From contig QPMI01000569.1 in the NCBI GenBank assembly GCA_004431415.1, positions 186,001 to 250,000 of the forward strand: a DNA stretch of 64,000 nt. Direction: 5' to 3'. This stretch comes from Cyanophora paradoxa. Lineage: Eukaryota; Glaucocystophyceae; Cyanophorales; Cyanophoraceae. Position numbers and translations under genes: made by a program. Positions 50,462-61,528 of the stretch are shown here, in pieces (within the stretch, counting starts at the first letter, position 1; each line of letters starts with the position of its first letter). The notes under the pieces were generated by a model. The model worked only from the letters and a program-made list of their open reading frames with translations, did no database searches and had not been told where the DNA came from.

Positions 50462-51921
50462 AGGTGTCGTACCTGACGAGCCAGAGCTGCGAGTACTTCA
50501 CCTCGGAGCGCGCCGCCGCCGGCCTCCGCCGCGCCGAGCGCAACCAGGTGCCCCGGCTCCGGCCTCCCCGGGCCCCGCTCCGACGCCGCCTGCGCTCACT
50601 GTCTCCGGGCGGCAGGTGCTCTACTACGCGCAGGAGCTCGTGGTGGACGCGACGGGCGTCTTCGGCGCCAAGTACGCTAAAGGTCCGCCCGCCCGCGCCC
50701 CTCCCCGGCCCCGCCCCTCCCTCCCTTCCCGGGCCCACGCGGCGCCGCTGCGCCCCGCGCCTCTCGCAGACTCGTACGTGAAGCACGCGGCGGAGGAGCT
50801 GAAGGAGGCGGTCGAGAAGCTCGAGCACGACCACCGCGACCTCCTCTACGGTGCGCGGCTCGAGGGCCGGCCCTCGCGCTCGCTCGAGGGCCGTTGCGAG
50901 CGCCCGCGTTTACACAGCTGCGAGTCTAGAGCCTCGGGGGGCGGGGGCTGACGCTCGGGGCGCAGGGAACGCGAAGGAGCACCTGCCGGGGAGCGTGCGG
51001 CGCTTCCCCGCGCAGGACCGCCTCCTCTTCGGGGTCGACTGCCTCGTCGTGCGCCACGCGTACCCCCGCGCGCTTCCCTCCCCCGTCGCCTCGCGACCCG
51101 GCCCCGCAGGAGCGGGAGGTGTGCCTGGCCGAGCGGGAGCGGGACGGGCACCGCTTCTACAACGGCATGCACCGCCTCCTCATGCTCTACATCACGGTGC
51201 CCGCGCCCCGGCGGGCCTGCCCTGCCCCCCCTCTCAGCTCACGGGGTGCCTCCCCGGCAGCACGCGCGCATGCTGGCGGCCTCCCCGCGGCACCTCCTCA
51301 CCCCGAACAACACCCACTACCAGGCGCGAGCAGCCGTTCCGCGTGCATTGCGGCCGCCGAACGCATTCTGACCCTCTGTCCCGCCCCCGCTCGCAGTTCA
51401 TCGTGTGGGCGGCGGAGGGCCCGCTGGACCTCGAGATGAAGCACTCCATCGACCTCTACGTCGACGAGGCCCACATCGTGCGCCCGCCCGCTGCATCCCA
51501 GCTCCAGCCCCGCGCGCCCCTCTGATCCGATGCGCCCCCGGCAGGTGCTGGGCCGCTTCATGACCTACCAGAAGCTCCTCGTCGCCGTCGCCTGCGTCAC
51601 CATCCTCGCCTGCTACCTGTCCGCCCCCGGCCCCTGTACCCCCCGCGCCGCGGCCTCTTGTGACGGGGGGGCGGGCGGGCGCGCAGGGGCGTCTTCCGCG
51701 GCATCATCCGCTCGGTCTCGGACGACGCGCGGCGCACCCTCTTCCTCCTCCTCATCATCCCCGCCGAGGCGCGCCCCCGCCCGCTCTGGCGCCCCGCTGA
51801 GCTCTCGCCGGCCCTAATTCGCTCGCGCCCTCGCCGGCAGGTGATCGACCAGGTGGAGAGCATCCGGGCGCACCTCATCCGCAAGGCCGCCGCCTCCGTC
51901 GCCGCCGGGCCCGCCTCCTGA
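42581..51921 (+). CDS. TmcB-like multi-pass membrane protein with TPR-like and PAS regions
   Basis: About 35 exons separated by 45-110-nt introns. Start ATG 42581 gives MAPKRAGAGGWASGSQ. The N-terminal membrane domain reads LSDWGVGWGGPWQPIGEYLH, WAAVVALVGLAVLDVAYVGY, FKFPLRYLRI, VVVLLEMWDC, ELTCWSGSHSVL and TVAVVAYVALCLGFVLFFYE. A TPR-like zone follows (VAEVIFHRGLQL; AVSTIDHNETRAQAHYRALV; RFPNNPRILRSYG; AKFHEEVLNDPAAAQDLYDA), the arrangement of Dictyostelium/ciliate/green-algal TmcB proteins. Then a PAS domain, more membrane spans (VLFVVVVLLALAVAFYFTV at 48.34 kb; YVAAFFTLFLAFLAWFLV at 50.33 kb; LLVAVACVTILACYL at 51.57 kb) and a terminal helix VIDQVESIRAHLIRKAA, stop 51919-51921. A sensory or signalling receptor role is inferred from PAS plus membrane. 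Confidence 0.75.
46774..47230 (+). other. PAS domain exons of the TmcB-like protein
   Basis: Exons read TVVTVGRDLVIRSADEK, FALVFGVGAEAAVGRPLGAL and later QDGSRRGALLTVWP. This is the PAS layout: strand, turn, helix with an F..VFG phrase, a GRPL turn, and the DGS strand. No heme- or flavin-binding residue can be named with confidence. Confidence 0.6.
50431..50460 (+). repeat. poly-C tract used as an intron 3' end
   Basis: Thirty C are followed directly by CAG and the exon VSYLTSQSCEYFTSERA. The polypyrimidine tract of this intron is pure cytosine. Confidence 0.9.
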
Positions 51922-52172
51922 TCGCCATCGCCCGAGTCGAGAGGAGGGCCCCCGCCCCGAGCCGTGTACAGCTGGTTCTGTATCCCCCCCCTCGACTTCC
52001 GCCCCGTCTCTCCACGAGCGGGTGGCCGCTACGTATATACGGACCCCCGTTTCGTGGAGGACCACGGCAGCCGATGAGCTTGCCTGTAATACGTATGCTG
52101 ACGAGTAGATTGATTAGCGCAAGTCCTCCGTTGTTTTATTAGCGTAATTACATACCTAGATGTTTCACGTAT

Positions 52173-52478
52173 ATGCCTTACACTATTGTTCGCTTTTGCA
52201 ATTCGTACTCTCGATGGCCTCATGGCCTTTTCCGGCCTCATGGCCCGCCCCTCGCAATCGATCCGATCTCCTCTCTTTCTCTCTTGCATGACTTTCTCGA
52301 TCTTGCAGGCCGCTGCTGCGTCCCCCTCGGGATCGGCGTGAGGCGTTCGGGCCCCCCATCGATTCCCGCTGCGTATCGCGGCGGGGTTGATCCCTCGGCC
52401 CTCCCCTCGCCCCCGGCCCTCGTTTTCTCTTCCGGCTCTTGGGCTTTGTCCCTCGAGCTGCACCACCCCCGTAAATGA
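52173..52478 (+). CDS. possible short LINE ORF1
   Basis: A 101-codon frame ends in a TGA that overlaps the ATG of the endonuclease frame (ATGA at 52475-52478). Such overlap fits termination-reinitiation between LINE ORFs. The protein has no recognisable domain, so it may be chance. Confidence 0.3.
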   Translation: MPYTIVRFCNSYSRWPHGLFRPHGPPLAIDPISSLSLLHDFLDLAGRCCVPLGIGVRRSGPPSIPAAYRGGVDPSALPSPPALVFSSGSWALSLELHHPRK

Positions 52479-55400
52479 CGTTTAGGTTTCTTTCTCTGAA
52501 CGTAGCAGGCAAACTAGATCGAGCTTTTCATGATGTATTAGGCAAATCTTATCGTTCTTTTCTCTTTGATTGCCTCCGCGATAGTGCGCGGCATTCAGCT
52601 GTGTTCCTGCAGGAGACTCATGTTTCTTCTTCCTCATTATCCAAGCGCCTCGCGCGCGCCTGGGGATCGGCCCCCTCTTTTTGGTCTCATAACCCTAGTG
52701 GTCAGGCCACTCAGGGGTCGCCGCTCTCTTTCCTGGTGATTCCCCTTTTCAAATTCGGTTGTTGACTCCAGCTGATAGTCCTCGACTTCAACTTTTCTTG
52801 TTCGAGACCAAATTTGGTCCCATTTATTTTTGCAATGTATATGCTCCTACAGATGATTCCGAGCGTCGCGGTTTCTATGAAACTCTTCTTTATACTCTCG
52901 AGTCCGTGGTTCCTTTCGACAGCCGCCTCATCTTAGGAGGAGATTTTAATTTCCACGAGCTCCCCTCTGATGCTCCCGGCCCTAGTCGTGGAACCCCTCC
53001 CCCCGACGCCTTTGAGTTGATCCGAGCTCGTTATGGCCTTTTCGATGCCGGGCCTCACACTAGAGCGTGCTTTAAAACCTGGAGCCGGCCGCGGCCGGCG
53101 GCGGGACGATTGAGTCCCGGCTCGATTATTTTTTCCTCTCGTCCTCCCTCCGCGATTGGGCCGTCTCGCTTCGGCCGTGGACGGCTTACTCTGCAGTCGG
53201 CGAGCCACGCAATTCTGATCATATAGGCATCTATCTCACACTTAAAGCCCCCGGAATCTCTCGCCGTGGCCCCGGTCGCTGGCGCATGAACTGGGCGGCG
53301 TATGGCACATGCCCGGAATATTCTGGTTTCATTTCTACTATACTTCGTGACTGGCGCGCCGCGTGGCCATTAGTTACAGATCGCGTCCGTCGGTGGGACG
53401 CCCTCAAATCCGAGCTCCAGCGTCGTGTTCGGGCCTGGGAGCTTGATGAGAAGCGCAGGCGGAAGGACGCTTACATCTCCGCTGTTCGAGCTCTCGAGAC
53501 TCTCATCCGTCGCCACGCCGCTGGCTCTATTGATGATGTCGCTTTCCGTACACTGCGCTCTTCTATGATGCGCAGCTTGAATTCGCTTGTGTCTGACTAT
53601 GCCAGACAGCATTCACGCAAAGAAATTCGTTTTGCCGCAACTCAAGATGGACGGTCTAGTAAAGCTTTTTTTGAGCATTATTTACCGGATTCTCATGCTC
53701 AGTTCACGGAGGGGCTTCGGGCCCTCGACACCGAAGGCCCAGAGGCCGCGTCGGACGACCCCCGCACTTTGCTCGAGCTTTCTTCCGCCTATTACGCTCA
53801 ACTATATGACGGCGCTGCAGCTCAGGCCGTGGTTGATCGGTCGCTAGCTGAGCGGTCTGGCGTTGCCTCTCTCTATTCCCCTCACCGCCTGCTCCCTACT
53901 GAGTCTGCTGATCTTGACTCTGACTTATCGTCTGGAGAACTATTTCGTGCTTTTAAGGAGATGTCTGGCGGAGCCAAGTCTCCTGGCATCGATGGTCTCC
54001 CTGCTGAATTCTACGTTCACTTTTTTGATGAGATTGGCCCCGATTTCTGTGCTTACATCGCTGCTATGTATGAGTCTGGGCAGCCGTCCGAGTCTTTGCG
54101 GCACGTCCTCATTACTCCTATTACTAAACCGGCAACGGACCCTACTTTGATTGCAAATCGCCGCCCAATTTCTCTCTCTAATGTCGAAGAGCGTGCAGTC
54201 GAGCGCGCCCTCTCCAACCGCTTAACGCCACTCATGTCTGGTCTTGTATCCCGCTTTCAGTCTGGCTTTATTCATCGTCGGTCCGCAGTGCACCAGGTTA
54301 TGCTTGTTTATCTTCTCATGCATTACGAGGGCGGTAATCCTGCACTCGAACAGCTGTGCTTCGGATTTCTTGATTTTTCAAAAGCCTATGACCGCGTTAA
54401 CTGGAGCTTCCTTTTCTGGTCGCTCGAACAGTTCGGTTTCGGGTCCCAATTTATCAAGTGGGTCCGCCTGCTCTACTCTGATCTGCAGGGTTCTGTTCAC
54501 ATTAACGGCTGGACCTCCGCCCCTTTCCCCATTCGATGCGGTGTACGTCAGGGTGGCCCCTTTCGCCCTATCTATATAATTTGTGCACACACCTTTTAGC
54601 CCTTTTGATTAATGCTGATGCTCGTATACGAGGTGTCCGCTTGTCCTCTAGCTCTCTTTGCAAGGTGCTCCAGTTTGCAGACGACACTGTTCCTTTAATC
54701 TCGTCTTTTACCGAATTGCCTTTCTGGAAAGAGTGCTTTGATAAATACTGCCGGCTCTCTGGAGCTCTTATTAATCTCGAGAAATCTAGCCTTCTTCCAC
54801 TCCGCGATATCCCGCACATGCCTGGCCTAGCGTCGAGGACTGCCCCTGGCGGCGTCTTCAGGTGACGGATCTCCCTCCCGCTGAAAAAATTCGAAAATAC
54901 CTGGGCTTTCCACTAGAGCCCGATCTGTCTCGGTTCTGGCGGAAAAAGAACGCTGCTCTTGATATCCGTGTCCAGCAAGCGAAGACTTATCGCATGCCGA
55001 TGCGTTCCGGCGTTCTCCTTGCCTGGGCTGTATTTATTGGGTCCCTACATTATGCTCTATATTTGCTTGACCCCCTGATGCTCAGTATTCGACATGGCAA
55101 GAGAAGCTTCGCGCTTTTGCTGGCGTGAGCGGGCAGCTTTCGAAGTATATTTCTCCTCTGCCGTGGCGTCAAGGTGGTCTCAACTGCCCGGATATTCGAG
55201 CTTTTTCGTTATCGCTGAAAATGAAGTGGGTGGCCTTGCTCGCTGACCCCTCTTGTTCGGCTCCTTGGAAGGAGTACCTCTTGAGCAAACTGGACGCTCA
55301 GCTGGCACCTTTTTCCTATGGCCCCGCCCTTGTCTCGCTCCGCCTCCCACTTGACAGACTTGACTTGCCTCCTATTTGGAAGCAGACTCTCTCCGAGTGG

Positions 55401-57221
55401 GCTCAGCGCCAGGGCGTGTGTCAACCTCGTAACTCTCCCGAAGTGTTATCCCAACCTCTTTTCTTCAATCCTCTGTTCAGTACTCCCGGCGACGAGGTCG
55501 ACTGGAGTCGCTGTGCACGGTCCGGCTTGCTGCGGGTCTGCGATATCTGGGATTGTGCTGCCCGGGGGTTCCGGGCTCCAGCAGCTGCTTCCTCCGCCCT
55601 CCACTCCTTTTTCCCTAGTCTGTGCTCTGCGCTCCCGGCTACTTGGCGCCAGGTTCTCGAGGCCCCTGCACCGCCGCCTCAGCATCTCTGGTGGTCCGGA
55701 CCGGACGCCTCGTTTGCTCTCCTTCGAGGCCCAAGTGGTACTTTTGTTGCCTTCCCCGTTCGCGATAACCAGATAATTCCACGGGTGCTGGACTACGTAC
55801 CGCGCGTTCCTTGCCGCCCTGCGGCTTCCCACCCTGTGGGCCTATCCTCGAGCTCCAATTCAATTCTGTCCCGTTTGCTCCCGCTGCATGTTTGCTTCAG
55901 CGCTGTCTTCCTCTCTCTTCGTCGTGGGACCCTGCCTGGCCTTTTTGTTCTTGGCGCAGGTCCTTCGGCCTTTCTTTCTCTTGATAATCTTGCGTTCACT
56001 TTCGCTCGTATGCTCCCTCTCCGCCTCTCCTCTGTTCGTCGCTTCTACTGCCTTGAGGTCCAGCGGCTTCGCGATGTGTCTAGCCACGCTCAGATGCCCG
56101 ATGCTAAGTGGGGGTTTCCCGGCGCCTTGTCTCCGTCCCGTCTTCCTAATCTTGTCGTCCTTCAGTGTTTCCCGATGCTTTGGATCGATGCTCTTTACCG
56201 TTTGCATTTCAAATTGTATCGTTTGGGCGAGCAACAGTCGCCCCGCCGTCGTTTCTGTCGGGTTTGTAATGACGGATCTGCTCGCTCTCACGCGCACGTT
56301 TTCTCTGAGTGCCCGCTTTCTCGTTCGTTCTGGGATTTCATTCGTGAGCGCCTGAATTTCTGGGCTTCTACTCTTCCACCGGATGAACGTGAAGAGGTCG
56401 CAGTGCCTGACCTCTCTCTCTTCCACATCCTCTCGGTTCCGGATTTATCTGGACCCATTTTGCGCAGTAAAGTTAACCCCGCCTTCTGCCTTCGCTCACT
56501 TGGAGCGATCCTTGCTGGCGTATTTTCCATCCAACAGGTTGCTCGCGCTCGGTGCGATCTTGAGGAGGCTGACATTGATGCACCTTCTTACAACCGCGCC
56601 GCGCTTGTTGCCGCCTGGGACAGAAATATGTCGTACCTCGAGTTCACCCTTCCGCAGGCTTCGGCTTTGTTGGAGGAGCGGCGCGCTCGCTTGGCTGCTG
56701 CTGACGCTGATGATCAGGCTGCCTCGGATGATGACGCACATGATTCAGAGTCTGGTACCGGTTCTCATCGTTCTAGTTCAAGCTCTGATTCTGACTCGTC
56801 CGGCGCTCCTTCTTCGGGCGGTGCTGACAACCTCGTCTCTTCGCGTGACATCGATTCTGTCCTCCGGAATCCTGCGGAGTTTGCCGTTCGTGGGAATGTC
56901 CCGTTGGGGATCCCTGGTGGTCGCCCGCCTCCTGCGCCGTCCCCTCCTGCTCTGGCCCCTGTAGTGACCCTTGGGCCCATTCCTATTCCTGCTCTCGCTG
57001 CCCCTCTCGACGCTCCTTTCCCCCATTCCCTGCGGTCCCGATCCCTGTGCTCCTTGGCCCTCTGGCCCCGCCTCTGCCTCCTCCCTCCTTACAACTTGCT
57101 GTCACGGGGCCTCTTCACTTGCCTGTTCCCCGGCAGGTCCCTGGTCATCTTGCAGCTCCATACCCCTTCTTACCTCTTCCCCTTGCTCCTCCACTTCCGC
57201 CCTGCGAGGCCCTCTTTCTGA
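52475..57221 (+). pseudogene. LINE ORF2: AP endonuclease, reverse transcriptase, zinc-knuckle-like C terminus
   Basis: Endonuclease motifs: MTFRFLSLNVAGKL, VFLQETHV, NVYAPTDD, ILGGDFNFHE and SDHIGIYLTL. Reverse-transcriptase motifs: SPGIDGLPAEFY, RPISLSNVEERAVERALSN, RFQSGFIHRRSAVHQ, GFLDFSKAYDRVNWSFLF, CGVRQGGP, then PLSPYLYNL and VLQFADDTVPL. The C-terminal part has the usual LINE phrase WRQGGLNCPD and CRVCNDGSARSHAHVFSECP (zinc-binding type). Frame changes at about 52.76, 53.10, 54.56, 54.86 and 55.12 kb break it. It then runs into a Ser/Asp-rich and Pro-rich tail that stays open in other frames to about 58.3 kb. Confidence 0.85.
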
Positions 57222-58921
57222 CGTCCTCCTGGTTCAGCCCCTCTTCAGCCCATCCTTCTTGCCCCGCTTCTGCAACTGTGACGCTGGGCGGCACTATCTT
57301 TTTGCATGCCCTCCCGCCTCTACGTCCCCGGTCTCTTTGCTTCTGCATCCACTTTCCCGGATCCGCTTGCAGGCCCCTCGCCTCCAGAGCTCGCCATCAC
57401 TTCGGCCTCCCTCGCCTCCGCTCTCGATTCTCCATACCCTTCGAATAGCCGCCTTCTCTCTCCTCCTCCGCCCTCCCTCCCCCCTCGAGCTCCGGGTCCT
57501 CGGCCTCTGCCCCGCTTCCGAGTGTTGGCGAGACTGTCCTCTTTTCGGTCTCCCCGTCATTCCGGCTCCCTGCTCCCCTTCGGCGCCTCGGGTCCCATAT
57601 GCGGGTCCTATCCCGCTTCCTGGCGCTCGTGAGATTCGCCGCCGGCGCCCTCGTCGGGCCCTTGCGCCCTCGAGCTCGTCTCTCTCTGCGCCGCCCATGG
57701 CCATGACCTCCGTGTCATCTGATCCGGCGCCACCCGACCTTTCTCCAGCTTCGCTGCCCTCTCTTCGGCGCCGGCAGCGATCCCCGTCACCTGCTCGCGG
57801 CCCTTCCCCTGCCTCCGACCCTTCCTCGGCCCCCTCCTCGCCTCTTCCGTCTCGTCGGCCCCCGCCGCATGCCCGTCGGCGGATCTCTCGATCGACCCTG
57901 GATTCTCCGCCTGCCACTGTCTGCGGGGTACCTCCGCCGCCGTGTTCGGCGCCGGCTGTCAGTACTTTGCTCGGTAGCTCCCCCGTCGTGGCTCCTCGGG
58001 GGCCTCTTCGTCGTCGTCGTTCGCTGGGTTCCGGCTCCGGGTCAGATTTCTCGCCGGGCTTACCTTCTCCTGGCTCTGCTCCTGGGCCCTCAGCTCCGGG
58101 ACCGGCTTCCCCGATCTCCTCCCGGACTCGTGGTCGTACCCGTCGCCGGCTTGCCGAGCCTGCGGCTCCTTCTACTTCCCCCGGCGGTTTGCCGGGCCGG
58201 ACCCTCCGGCCTTTGTTCTTGATACCGGACTGCCGCCTTTGCCTTCGTCTTCTGCTTCGCTGGTCGCGATCGTATCCCGCCGGCGCCGGCGTACTTCTTC
58301 GTCTTCTAGTTTAGTTCGGTCTGGTTCGGATTCTGATCGTAGTGTTGATGCTAGAGTTAGTTTCAATACTAGCTATAGTCCTCGTGCTCGACCTGTTGTT
58401 CGCCGTCGTTTGCTGTTCGATTGCCCGCCTCGACCCTGGCCGGCTTTAGTGATTCCTTTGACTGTCCTTTTGCCTGCTCTTGATCCGCCTGCTCCGCCTC
58501 CTGTGTCCTCCTCGACCTCGTGCCGTAGCTCTGCCCTTTCGCATCGTCCTGCTTCGCCTCCGCCTCCATGTCGTCTTGTTGTTCCTCTTACTTGTCTTCT
58601 TCCTGTTATTTATCTTTCTCAATTTTGTCCCCCGCTTCTTAGTGATGTAATTCCTTCTGATATTGATGGTATCTCTAGCTCTGGCTCTTCTTCGTGTCAG
58701 TTATCCTCTGTCCCTAGATCTGCTCGATTTATCGTCTCTTCTCGCTATCGATCTGTCTCGATCTCTGTGTCTTTCCTTTTTTATTGTCGATTTTGGCTCT
58801 TTGTCTTATCTTTCTTCGTGCTCTTGTCTTAGTTATTTTGCTTTTTTGTCTTTATGCCCCCTGGGCAGCCCCCGCAGTGCTGGTGTCTAGAGACTGTGGC
58901 CGGTAATTCACCAAAAAAAAA

Positions 58922-60280
58922 TACACTATTGCCTCACGGCTTTATGCCGTCAGGAGCCGGCACCCCGAGTCGCGCTACTCGCAGTGCTTGGCCTTAGTCT
59001 CCGCAGCGCTCGCATTGAGTGCGCCGATTGGACCCCCACTACTTTTCATGTACCCCTCCCGGGCTCACGCCCCGGGTGACACACTTGTACCCTGCACCTG
59101 TTCACGAGTCACGACACACCAGCTCTGCCCGCCTGCGCTGCCAGCTTGCCTACGCTGCGCAGCACGCACGAGCATGTTCAGCTGTACCGGAAACCTGGTC
59201 CTTCTGACCCTCGCCGGGCCTCGTCCAGCCCGCCGACCGCCAGCCGCTGCTAGGCGACGCCGGCCCGCTGGACGAAGTGACCCGCGGCTGGAAGAGCGCG
59301 TTATCGTCGGCTGGATCGCGAACTCGCTGCTGCTCGCTAGTTTCTCCGTCCCGCGTTGGACGCAGAACGTTGCCGCCCGCTCGTTTCTCCGTCCCGCGTT
59401 GGACGCAGAACGTGTCGGACGATGAGAAGACAGCGCGTCGCACTCGGCCCCTTCGCGAAAAGGCCCGATCGCCGCGTTCGTCCGCCCAGCGAATCTCCTC
59501 CCGTCACCGACCCCAACCGATCTCCCCCGGCGCCTCTCCGTGTTGGCAAGCTCCATCTCTTCAATTCACATCGTTTGAAGCCCCGTCACGTCGCCCCCCC
59601 CTGCGCGCGATCGCCTCGCAACATCCGATCGCACCTTGACCCCCGCCCTGTCCAGCCGCAGTCCGATCCTCCATGCCAGCCGCTGAGCTCGACCTTTCAC
59701 ATCACTGTTGTCGTCTGCACACGCGTGCCGTCGCCGCCGTCGCTGCCGATCGTTGCTGTCGGCATCGGAGGCGATCGGAAATCGACCGGACGCGCCCGTC
59801 ATCGACCAGACGCTCACGGGTCCTGTCAACCCGATCCCTTCGACGATCCGACCCGCCCTGCTGTCCGCTTCAGCGCCGCGCACGTCTCGGCCTTTCGAAG
59901 GGGGAGACTCTGCCGAAATTTTTGGCGGATTCAGCCCTGAGCCCACCGGCACCCGGTCGGCTCTTCGGACCCGCCCCTTCGTCGTCTCCCTCCGCTCCCG
60001 TCCCGCGCACGCCTCCGCCACGCAGCGGACGCGTGATCCTCGCCGGAGACTACCGACCACACCCGGCCTTCCCGCGAGGAAGCCCAGCCGGTGATCCACG
60101 TGCGGCCCCTCGAACCTGCCCCCTCGAGCTCCCGCCTCCGCCCTCTCCTTCCCCTGCCTCCGCCGCGCTGCGGAAGCTGGGAGACTCGCCGGAGACAGCG
60201 GATCATCGCTGGCCTTCCCGTGAGGAAGCCCAGCCGGTGATCCACATCATCGCTGGCCTTCCCGCGCGGAAGCCCAGCCG
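58922..60280. other. repeat-bearing spacer between LINE and Ty3-like fragments
   Basis: No intact gene. A 28-bp word beginning TCTCCGTCCCGCGTTGGACG occurs at about 59,344 and 59,391. A segment containing GGAAGCCCAGCCGGTGATCC recurs at about 60.07 and 60.22 kb, with a near copy at about 60.26 kb. These may be remnants of a retroelement's untranslated or terminal region. Confidence 0.45.
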
Positions 60281-60832
60281 ATGATCCACGTGCGGCCCCT
60301 TGAACTCCTGGCGAACAAGGCGCTCTCACGCGCGGCGCTCGTCATGCAAGGCTTCAACTACACGATCGAGTACAGGCCGGGCTCGACCAACGTTGTCGCC
60401 GACTTCGAGTCGCGCATGGCTCGTACGCATCCGATCTACGAGCCTGGGGCGGCGGACGGATCGGACCTCACTACCGACTTGCCCAATGGGGCTCACGGAC
60501 ACTCGGTACCCCGCAGCGGCGATCCCGACGACCCGACGGAGATCTACGGCACGCTCGTCCCCGTGACGACCGAGCCTACGACATCCATCGCGGCCGCCGG
60601 CCTCGACGGGCGGGCATGGGCACCTCCTGCACCTGGAACAAAGCGACGCCGACCAGTGACATTGGCCGAGCCACGTAGCTCGCGCAACTCACCGCCACAG
60701 CGCGCTCGCCGCAATCCAGAGGAGCAGGCGATGGACCCAAAGTCGATTTGCATTAGCACATCCGTACAACTAATGAAGTTGTCTACGTCGACCACAATCT
60801 CACTGAAAGCACTATCCAGGAAGAGAAAGTGA
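60281..60832 (+). pseudogene. Ty3/gypsy-like RNase H fragment
   Basis: The frame reads NKALSRAALVMQGFNYTIEY followed by RPGSTNVVADFESRM. This is the end of a Ty3/gypsy RNase H domain (the usual phrase is LQGF-F-IEYRPG--N-VADALSR). The catalytic core upstream is absent or scrambled, and the remainder is a low-complexity linker. It is a fragment, not a working gene. Confidence 0.7.
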
Positions 60833-61528
60833 GGACTCTCGTGTGCTGTGCTCACAATCTACGTACTGGAGAAAGGGGACAACACAATCCTAATAAACAC
60901 TGCAAACAGAGAGCCGAAGCTAAGGCCAAGCTACCACAACCTCCCTAAGGACGCAGGAACTGAGCCTACGTATAGCAAGGGTGAAGACGAAGCGGCCGAG
61001 CCTAAACTATAGCCCTCCTCTGAGCAGTGCCCTAGAAAAGCGAAGACTCCAAAACTCCAGGGAAGGGCCGGAAACCGGAGCCCGTGAGGGCCCGGGTGAA
61101 AACCGGCGGGCGCACAGCATCGCCAGCCGAAACCAGCAAGCTGTGCTCCTCGGCACCGGAAGATACCGCCTCCAGCTGGGCACGCGCGCCTGCCCGAAGT
61201 CCGCTGCGGCGGGGGTTGGGAGGCCCCGGGCCGCCCGAGTGCTCAGAAGCACATCGCCTCGCCAGGAGTCCGAGTTTCTGTGCGGCGACGACGCCCGCGG
61301 TCGCTGCGTAGGCGTGCAATCACGCCACCGACGATTGCCTGCAGGGGCGCACGCAAGCCGTCGGCATGACGTGAGCGGCCGCTCGGCGCCGCAGAGAAGA
61401 CATCGGGCTGAGCGAGAGAGCAGTTGCTGAAGCCACCGCTGGTGGCCGCTGGAGTGGCTCGCCGAACCGACCCGCGCGGAGCGGATTCCCAACGGGCGCG
61501 CGGCTGATCAGCTAAAAGTGGGCTTGAA
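60833..61528. other. spacer inside the Ty3-like block
   Basis: Probably decayed retroelement sequence; I see no gene. Confidence 0.4.

Larger units (their letters stand above)
52173..58921 (+). mobile_element. decayed L1-type LINE retrotransposon
   Basis: Endonuclease plus reverse transcriptase frames, a long Pro/Ser tail and a 3' end with a 9-A run (58913-58921) define one non-LTR element of about 6.7 kb inserted downstream of the TmcB-like gene. The 5' border is uncertain (51.93-52.17 kb). The 3' end is confirmed by two truncated antisense copies in this window. At least five frameshifts show that this copy is inactive. Confidence 0.85.
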
